From assembly GCA_007121055.1 (NCBI GenBank), contig SKMM01000248.1, positions 1-31,467 of the forward strand: a stretch of 31,467 nt of DNA. Reading direction: 5' to 3'. Positions 24,326-31,467 of the stretch are shown here, piece after piece. Below the pieces are notes generated by a model. It saw nothing but the letters and a program-made list of their open reading frames with translations, was not told the DNA's origin and did no database searches. How positions within the stretch are numbered: the first letter of the stretch is position 1; each line of letters begins with the position of its first letter. The translations under genes and the position numbers were made by a program. The stretch is from Paracoccaceae bacterium. Its GTDB lineage: Bacteria; Pseudomonadota; Alphaproteobacteria; Rhodobacterales; Rhodobacteraceae.

Positions 24326-24784
24326 TCACTTCGCGCCGACGGTCGCGGTGGCCTTCTTGGCCGCGGCGGTCGCCTCGGCGGTGGCCTTCTTCATCGCCGC
24401 GGTGGCGTCTTCCGACATGTCCTTGCCGGCGGCCAGCATCAGCTCGACGGTTTCCATCTGCACGCGCTTGGCGACTTCGGCGAAGGCAGCCATGTTCTCG
24501 GCGGCGGTCTCCGCGGTGGCCGAGGCGAAGTCGGTCATCGCCTTGGAGTAGTCGGTGGGCTCTTCGCGCATTTTCATGACGTCGCCCATCTGGGCCAGCG
24601 CCGATTTGGTCCAGCGGGTCGAGATCTCGGTCGACTTCTCGGCGGCTTCCAGAGCAACCTTGCTCATCTTCTCGCCCAGCGCGGCCTGCGTCTTGAACGC
24701 GTCCTGCATCGCCTTGGCGTCCACGGGGAACGCGGCCATCATATCCTGCATCATCTTGGTGTAGTCGTTGGTCTTGGCAGCCAT
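24326..24784 (-). CDS. phaP: Phasin, PHB granule-associated protein
   Basis: This 152-residue helical protein coats polyhydroxybutyrate granules and controls their size and number. The sequence is Met/Ala/Lys-rich and amphipathic throughout: 'YTKMMQDMMAAFPVDAKAMQDAFKTQAALGEKMSKVALEAAEKSTEISTRWTKSALAQMGDVMK', then 'AENMAAFAEVAKRVQMETVELMLAAGKDM'. It ends with an Ala/Lys/Thr-rich tail (133-152) like those of histone-H1-like or DNA-contacting tails. ATG at 24784 follows AGGAGAG at 6 nt. Frames that continue upstream contain the operator region and are not protein. The neighbours are phaR downstream and, on the other side, gyrB. The PHB synthase and depolymerase genes that often adjoin phaP in this group are not in the window. 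Confidence 0.93.
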   Translation of the reverse strand: MAAKTNDYTKMMQDMMAAFPVDAKAMQDAFKTQAALGEKMSKVALEAAEKSTEISTRWTKSALAQMGDVMKMREEPTDYSKAMTDFASATAETAAENMAAFAEVAKRVQMETVELMLAAGKDMSEDATAAMKKATAEATAAAKKATATVGAK

Positions 24785-24800
24785 GGGTTTCTCTCCTCTT

Positions 24801-24816
24801 GCGGGGAGGTCCCCGC
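24801..24816 (-). other. 5'-leader hairpin of phaP mRNA
   Basis: GCGGGG-ACCT-CCCCGC forms a perfect 6-bp hairpin in the predicted leader, ending immediately before the AAGAGGAGAG ribosome binding site. It probably protects the mRNA 5' end or sets ribosome access; this is inferred from position and perfect pairing. Confidence 0.6.
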
Positions 24817-24835
24817 TCGTTGCTTCGATGACCCC

Positions 24836-24864
24836 TACATACATGCTGCACCGCAGCATTGCAA
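24836..24864 (-). promoter_or_regulatory. phaP promoter
   Basis: Reading leftward: -35 TTGCAA (24859-24864), 17-bp spacer, -10 TATGTA (24836-24841). A PhaR operator fills the spacer. The start of transcription would be near 24829, giving a leader of about 45 nt that contains the hairpin above. Confidence 0.7.
24846..24856. promoter_or_regulatory. PhaR operator 1, in the phaP promoter spacer
   Basis: CTGC-ACC-GCAG matches CTGCN3-4GCAG, the PhaR site described in Rhodobacter sphaeroides/Paracoccus as I recall it. The palindrome extends to ATGCTGC/GCAGCAT. It lies between -35 and -10, so binding should block RNA polymerase. Confidence 0.82.
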
Positions 24865-24873
24865 GGTCCGATG

Positions 24874-24884
24874 CTGCATTGCAG
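24874..24884. promoter_or_regulatory. PhaR operator 2, upstream of phaP promoter
   Basis: CTGC-ATT-GCAG, a second perfect match, extended to TGCTGC/GCAGCA. Its centre is 28 bp from that of operator 1, just upstream of the -35. It also lies 47 bp from the gyrB -35, close enough to matter only weakly for gyrB. Confidence 0.82.
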
Positions 24885-24930
24885 CAAAAAATCCGCCCGC
24901 GCCGCTCGGCGCGGTGTGGCCTGCGGCTGC

Positions 24931-24959
24931 GTGACAATGGCGCAACGGGCGCCTATAAG
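24931..24959 (+). promoter_or_regulatory. Sigma-70-type promoter of gyrB
   Basis: -35 GTGACA (24931-24936), 17-bp spacer, -10 TATAAG (24954-24959). The leader would be about 22 nt, with a GGAAGG ribosome binding site before the ATG at 24988. Confidence 0.75.
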
Positions 24960-24987
24960 CGGAGCATAGGGTCAGGGAAGGCGAAAC

Positions 24988-27405
<2,418 letters not shown>

Positions 27406-27452
27406 AGGCGGGGCAGGGGAGGCGCCGGCCCCTCATGCCGCGATGCGGCGAA

Positions 27453-27482
27453 TTGACAGGGACAGGATCTTTCCTGTATCCC
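27453..27482 (+). promoter_or_regulatory. Candidate promoter and operator upstream of ethylmalonyl-CoA mutase
   Basis: -35 TTGACA (27453-27458) is a perfect match. The -10 candidate TATCCC (27477-27482) is weak, with 18-bp spacing. The spacer holds a perfect inverted repeat ACAGGA-TCTT-TCCTGT (27462-27477), flanked by GGG and CCC, which looks like an operator. The regulator is unknown. Confidence 0.45.
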
Positions 27483-27558
27483 CGCGCTGATTGAAATAAT
27501 GTTGCCCAAGGTGCCGCAGTGATCCGCGGCCACTTGCTCCTGTCCGGAGGACATCGCG

Positions 27559-29532
27559 ATGACCGACGCCACGCCCGCCCGCGACAAGCCCTGGCTGTTC
27601 CGCACCTATGCCGGCCACTCCACGGCGGAAAAGTCCAACGCGCTCTACCGCACGAACCTCTCCAAGGGGCAGACCGGCCTGTCGGTGGCCTTCGACCTGC
27701 CGACCCAGACCGGCTATGACAGCGACCATGAACTGGCGCGCGGCGAGGTCGGCAAGGTCGGCGTGCCGATCGCGCATCTGGGCGACATGCGGACGCTGTT
27801 CGACCAGATCCCGCTGGAACAGATGAACACCTCCATGACCATCAACGCCACCGCCCCCTGGTTGCTTGCGCTCTATGTGGCGGTGGCCGAGGAGCAGGGC
27901 GCGGATGTCTCCCGCCTGCAGGGGACGGTGCAGAACGACATCATCAAGGAGTATCTGAGCCGCGGCACCTATGTCTGCCCGCCGCGCCCCTCCCTGCGGA
28001 TGATCACCGACGTGGCCGCCTGGACCCGCTCGGAAATGCCCAAATGGAACCCGATGAACGTGTGTTCCTACCACCTGCAGGAAGCCGGTGCCACGCCCGA
28101 GCAGGAACTGGCCTATGCGCTCGCCACCGCCACCGCCGTGCTCGACGACCTCAAGGGCAAGGTGGATCCGGCCGATTTCCCCCAGATGGTCGGCCGCATC
28201 AGCTTCTTCGTGAACGCGGGCATCCGGTTCGTGACCGAGATGTGCAAGATGCGCGCCTTCACCGAGCTGTGGGACGAGATCTGCCGCGACCGCTACGGCG
28301 TCGAGGACCCGAAATTCCGCCGCTTCCGCTACGGCGTGCAGGTGAACTCCCTGGGCCTGACCGAGCAGCAACCGGAAAACAACGTCTACCGCATCCTGAT
28401 CGAGATGCTGGCGGTCACGCTGTCGAAGAACGCCCGCGCCCGCGCCGTGCAGCTGCCCGCCTGGAACGAGGCGCTGGGCCTGCCGCGGCCGTGGGACCAG
28501 CAATGGTCGCTGCGCATGCAGCAGGTCATGGCCTATGAAACCGACCTTCTGGAATACGCCGACCTGTTCGACGGCAACCCCGCCGTGGCCGCCAAGGTCG
28601 AAGAGCTGAAGGACGGCGCCCGCGCCGAACTGGCGCTGATCGACGGCATGGGCGGCGCGGTCGAGGCCATCGAATACATGAAGTCTCGCCTCGTCGAGGC
28701 CAATGGCGACCGCATCCTCCGCATCGAGGGCGGCGAGACCGTCGTGGTGGGGGTGAACCGCTTCACCACCACCGAACCCTCGCCGCTGACCACCGGCGAA
28801 GGCGCCATCATGGTCGTCGACCCGGAGGTGGAGGCCGACCAGATCGCCCGCCTGCAGGCCTGGCGCGACGCCCGCGACGAGGCCGCGGTGCAGGCCGCGC
28901 TCGCGGACCTGCGCGCGGCGGCGAAATCCGGCGCCAACATCATGCCCCCCTCCATCGCCGCGGCGAAGGCCGGCGCCACCACCGGCGAATGGGGCGACGT
29001 GGTCCGCGCAGCCTTCGGCGAATACCGTGCCCCCACCGGCGTCTCCTCGGCGCCGTCGAACCGCACCGAGGGGCTGGAGCCGATCCGCGAGGCGGTGGAT
29101 GCCGTCTCGGCCCGCCTCGGCCGGCGGCTGAAATTCCTGGTCGGCAAGCCGGGCCTCGACGGGCATTCCAACGGCGCCGAGCAGATCGCCGCGCGGGCCC
29201 GCGACTGTGGCATGGACATCCATTACGAAGGCATCCGCCTGACCCCGGCCGAAATCGTGGCGGCCGTGCACGACCAGCGCGCCCATGTGGTGGGCCTGTC
29301 GATCCTGTCGGGCAGCCACATGCCGCTGATGGAGGATCTGATGCGCCGCATGCGCGCCGAGGGGCTGTCCGACGTCCCGGTGATCGTGGGCGGCATCATC
29401 CCCGAGGACGACGCCGACCGGCTGCGCGCCATGGGTGTGGCGGCCGTCTACACGCCCAAGGATTTCGAGATCAACCGCATCATGATGGACATCGTGGGCC
29501 TCGTGCAGGCCCAGCCCGCCGCGGCTGAGTGA
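27559..29532 (+). CDS. ecm: Ethylmalonyl-CoA mutase, coenzyme B12-dependent
   Basis: This 657-residue single-chain mutase converts (2R)-ethylmalonyl-CoA to (2S)-methylsuccinyl-CoA in the ethylmalonyl-CoA pathway, used for acetyl-CoA assimilation in organisms without isocitrate lyase. The N-terminal substrate-binding barrel includes 'LYRTNLSKGQTGLSVAFDLPTQTGYDSDH' and 'MNTSMTINATAPWLLALYVAVAEEQG', followed by 'QNDIIKEYLSRGTYVCPPRPSLRMITD'. The C-terminal B12 domain has the lower-ligand motif D534-G-H536-S-N-G. The length and single-subunit form fit the MeaA/Ecm group better than heterodimeric methylmalonyl-CoA mutase; methylmalonyl-CoA mutase cannot be excluded without alignment. GGAGG lies 8 nt before the ATG. 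It is a neighbour of gyrB, not of other pathway genes in the window. Confidence 0.9.
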   Translation: MTDATPARDKPWLFRTYAGHSTAEKSNALYRTNLSKGQTGLSVAFDLPTQTGYDSDHELARGEVGKVGVPIAHLGDMRTLFDQIPLEQMNTSMTINATAPWLLALYVAVAEEQGADVSRLQGTVQNDIIKEYLSRGTYVCPPRPSLRMITDVAAWTRSEMPKWNPMNVCSYHLQEAGATPEQELAYALATATAVLDDLKGKVDPADFPQMVGRISFFVNAGIRFVTEMCKMRAFTELWDEICRDRYGVEDPKFRRFRYGVQVNSLGLTEQQPENNVYRILIEMLAVTLSKNARARAVQLPAWNEALGLPRPWDQQWSLRMQQVMAYETDLLEYADLFDGNPAVAAKVEELKDGARAELALIDGMGGAVEAIEYMKSRLVEANGDRILRIEGGETVVVGVNRFTTTEPSPLTTGEGAIMVVDPEVEADQIARLQAWRDARDEAAVQAALADLRAAAKSGANIMPPSIAAAKAGATTGEWGDVVRAAFGEYRAPTGVSSAPSNRTEGLEPIREAVDAVSARLGRRLKFLVGKPGLDGHSNGAEQIAARARDCGMDIHYEGIRLTPAEIVAAVHDQRAHVVGLSILSGSHMPLMEDLMRRMRAEGLSDVPVIVGGIIPEDDADRLRAMGVAAVYTPKDFEINRIMMDIVGLVQAQPAAAE

Positions 29533-29579
29533 CTGGCGCGCCCTTGTCCCCGGCCCATCCCGGGCTTTGTTGAGTGTCC

Positions 29580-30353
29580 ATGGACCTGCCCAATCCCCAT
29601 CTCCCGCCCCCCGAGGCCCATACGCTCGTCGGGCCGGAGCCCGCGCCCGAGCCGGCCCCGATGGTGCGGCCCAGCCCGGGGGCACGGGCGCGTATTGCAT
29701 TGGTCGTGATGTTCGGCCTGATCGGGGCAGGTATCTGGCTGGCGCTGCGCAACGACCTGTCGGCCGAGACTGTCATGGCAAAACACGCCGAGATGATCGT
29801 CTGGCGCGACTCTCAGGGCATGGTGGCGGTGGCGGGGTTCTTCGCGGTCACGGCGCTGGCGGCGCTGCTGTCGCTGCCGGGCATTGCGGTGTTCACGCTG
29901 GCCGGCGGGGTCCTGTTCGGCGTCCTGTGGGGGACCCTGCTGGTGGTGGCGGCGGCGACGCTGGGGGCGATGGGGCTGTATCTGCTGGCCCGCGCAGGCT
30001 TTGGTGACGGGCTGATGCGCCGGATGGAACAGGGTCGTACCGCCTGGCTGGCCGAGGAACTCCGCCGCAACGAGATCCGGGCGCTCCTGTTTCTGCGCAT
30101 AGCGCCGGTGGTGCCCTTCCTGCTGGCCAACATGCTGCCGGCGCTCCTGGGCGTGCGACCCATGCGTTATGCGGTAACGACTTTCGTGGGCCTGATCCCC
30201 GGCACGCTGGCCGTCGCCTTTGCCGGTTATGGTCTGGGGGAGGTCGCCAAGACCGGCGGAGCTTCCGACCTGAAGTTGCTGGCGGCCCTGCTGATCGGCG
30301 TGCCGCTGATCCTTGTGCTCCTGCCCGTAGCCCCCCGCCTCTGGCGCCGCTGA
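29580..30353 (+). CDS. TVP38/TMEM64 (VTT/SNARE-associated) family membrane protein
   Basis: This protein of about 257 residues has a Pro/Glu-rich cytoplasmic N-terminus (1-35). A helix (about 40-60) precedes the VTT domain, which has 'LSLPGIAVFTLAGGVLFGVLWGTLLVVAAATLGAMGLYLLAR', the re-entrant 'FLRIAPVVPFLLANMLPALLGVRPMRYAVTTFVGLIPGTLAVAFAGYGLG', and a final helix. The R-x-x-P-x-x-P-x-x-x-x-N motif is characteristic. DedA/TVP38 proteins are linked to lipid scrambling and transport, but no specific role can be assigned. The start could be ATG at 29580 or GTG at 29574; neither has a clear ribosome binding site. It follows ecm by 47 bp and may be read from the same transcript. Confidence 0.88.
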   Translation: MDLPNPHLPPPEAHTLVGPEPAPEPAPMVRPSPGARARIALVVMFGLIGAGIWLALRNDLSAETVMAKHAEMIVWRDSQGMVAVAGFFAVTALAALLSLPGIAVFTLAGGVLFGVLWGTLLVVAAATLGAMGLYLLARAGFGDGLMRRMEQGRTAWLAEELRRNEIRALLFLRIAPVVPFLLANMLPALLGVRPMRYAVTTFVGLIPGTLAVAFAGYGLGEVAKTGGASDLKLLAALLIGVPLILVLLPVAPRLWRR

Positions 30354-30368
30354 CGGGCGAATATGCTT

Positions 30369-30391
30369 AGGGCGCGCATCCGCCGCGCCCT
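30369..30391. terminator. Hairpin between convergent genes
   Basis: Perfect 8-bp stem AGGGCGCG/CGCGCCCT with a 7-nt loop, between the stops of the TVP38-family gene and the small membrane protein gene. No T-tract follows on either side, so it is a probable bidirectional terminator of uncertain strength. Confidence 0.5.
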
Positions 30392-30434
30392 GTATCCGTC
30401 CATTCCTCTGACGTTGGAGTCGACCTGCGCACCT

Positions 30435-30719
30435 TCAGAATGCGTGCTGCCACATGAGCAACACCGGGGCGATGAAGATCACCGCAATGAGGAAGAGTTT
30501 GGCCGCCTGCACCATCTGGGGCACGCGCTTGTTTTCCTTCGCGGCCTCGTCGAGCGCGAACATCACCGCAAGGATGCCGGCGCCGTTCTGCTCCATCGAC
30601 TGGATTTCGCGCGACCGCACGTTGTCCTCGGGGACAACGCCCTTTGTCGTCTTCGCGGTCGACGCCTTTGCCGGAGCCGCCTTGGCCTTGCCGTCCCGAC
30701 GTTGCTTGTTGCCCGACAT
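30435..30719 (-). CDS. Small one-helix membrane protein, unrecognised
   Basis: This 94-residue protein has a Lys/Ala-rich, unstructured N-terminus (1-30). A middle segment 'REIQSMEQNGAGILAVMFALDEAAKENKRVPQMVQAAK' looks helical, and a C-terminal hydrophobic helix 'LFLIAVIFIAPVLLMW' ends near the last residue. This gives a tail-anchored-like topology with the bulk in the cytoplasm. I do not recognise the family. AAGGAGG precedes the ATG at a good distance, which supports it as a real gene. It is divergent from smc; any link to chromosome segregation is unproven. Confidence 0.65.
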   Translation of the reverse strand: MSGNKQRRDGKAKAAPAKASTAKTTKGVVPEDNVRSREIQSMEQNGAGILAVMFALDEAAKENKRVPQMVQAAKLFLIAVIFIAPVLLMWQHAF

Positions 30720-30997
30720 GAACCGTCCCTCCTTTGCGTGCCGCGTAACATAATGTCGTGGGGGGCAGGCGCAAGCGGGCGGGGCAATGCGCGCCCGGAA
30801 TTAAATCCCGCAATCGAAACAAGCCATTCGGACGGTCGGGTTGGTGCCGCCACTGCCCTGGCGGCCGGGCGTGGCGCCACCGGGTCCGTGGCCACATGTT
30901 GTAGCGCCCCGGCAAAGGCATGCCACATCCGGAGGCGCCGCTTGACTTTCGGGCCTCCCGGCGGGCAGGATTGTAGGCCCGCCCACCGAGGGGTCCC

Positions 30998-31467
30998 ATG
31001 CGCTTCACCCGCCTGCGCCTCAACGGCTTCAAGAGCTTCGTCGACCCCACCGAGCTGGTCATCGCCGAGGGTCTGACCGGCGTGGTCGGCCCCAACGGCT
31101 GCGGCAAGTCCAACCTGCTGGAGGCGCTGCGCTGGGTGATGGGCGAGAATCGCCCCACCGCCATGCGCGGCGCCGGCATGGAGGACGTGATCTTCGCCGG
31201 CAGCGCCGCGCGCCCCGCCCGCCATTTCGCCGAGGTGGCGCTGAGCATCGACAACACCGCCCGCACCGCCCCCGCGGCCTTCAACACCGCCGATACGCTG
31301 GAGGTCGCGCGCAGGATCACCCGCGACGCGGGCTCGGCCTATCGGGTGAACGGGCGCGAGGCGCGGGCGCGCGACGTTCAGATGCTGTTCGCCGACGCCG
31401 CGACCGGGGCGCATTCGCCGGCGCTGGTGCGGCAGGGCCAGATCGCCGAGCTGATCAGCGCCCGCCC
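30998..31467 (+). CDS. smc: Chromosome segregation protein SMC, N-terminal part cut by the window edge
   Basis: The first 156 codons are present. The N-terminus MRFTRLRLNGFKSFVDPTELVIAEGLTGVVGPNGCGKSNLLEALRWVMGE carries the SMC Walker A GPNGCGKSN and the typical 'GFKSF' start. 'RGAGMEDVIFAGSAARPARHFAEVALSIDN' and 'RQGQIAELISARP' (Q-loop-adjacent region) follow. SMC is the ATPase of the condensin-like complex that compacts and segregates chromosomes with ScpA and ScpB. GAGGGG precedes the ATG. The 278-bp upstream region contains a CGGGCCT...AGGCCCG inverted repeat (about 30950-30980) but no promoter I would defend. Confidence 0.96.
   Translation, partial: MRFTRLRLNGFKSFVDPTELVIAEGLTGVVGPNGCGKSNLLEALRWVMGENRPTAMRGAGMEDVIFAGSAARPARHFAEVALSIDNTARTAPAAFNTADTLEVARRITRDAGSAYRVNGREARARDVQMLFADAATGAHSPALVRQGQIAELISAR

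Noticed and set aside
27433..29700. Long open frame on the minus strand opposite ethylmalonyl-CoA mutase
   Set aside because: Antisense to a clear coding gene, without recognisable domains or a ribosome binding site.

Overview
The window comes from a GC-rich alphaproteobacterial chromosome, most likely Rhodobacterales (Rhodobacteraceae). The assignment rests on gene content: a phasin/PhaR pair with CTGC-N3-GCAG operators, ethylmalonyl-CoA mutase, a TRAP dicarboxylate-type transporter, and the style of the gyrB, prfB, PBP1A and smc homologues. I could not run a search, so the taxonomy is inferred.

Left accessory region (1-5546). The left edge cuts a DUF4255/Pvc16-type gene, a component of extracellular contractile injection systems (eCIS, phage-tail-like particles). 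At 4917-5546 lies a DUF4157 protein with an HEAWH motif and a 16-residue tandem repeat, another eCIS-associated family. Between them is a compact leftward operon. It encodes a prokaryotic ionotropic-glutamate-receptor-like channel (ligand domain split by a two-helix pore module), a SAM methyltransferase, a binding-protein/permease fusion and a second permease. The last three genes are joined by 4-nt stop/start overlaps. No ATPase is encoded in the window, and both permeases lack a recognisable EAA loop. This is the most unusual part of the window. A 628-bp stretch with no convincing gene follows.

Metabolic and envelope region (6175-16510). This part carries a universal stress protein next to a sodium:alanine/glycine symporter, a zinc alcohol dehydrogenase, and an acetyl-CoA hydrolase/CoA-transferase-family protein. 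Three different class C beta-lactamase-fold serine hydrolases follow, and then release factor 2.

Housekeeping and carbon storage (16603-31467). Penicillin-binding protein 1A has a near-consensus promoter. It is divergent from a three-gene TRAP transporter (DctP, DctQ, DctM). A thioesterase and a nitroreductase come next. The PHB granule genes phaP and phaR are separated by a strong terminator, and phaP has a promoter that carries a PhaR operator in its spacer. They are followed by gyrB with its own promoter, ethylmalonyl-CoA mutase, a TVP38-type membrane protein, a small one-helix membrane protein, and the start of smc, cut by the right edge. PHB turnover and the ethylmalonyl-CoA pathway share acetoacetyl-/3-hydroxybutyryl-CoA as precursors, so phaP/phaR and the mutase belong to connected metabolism.
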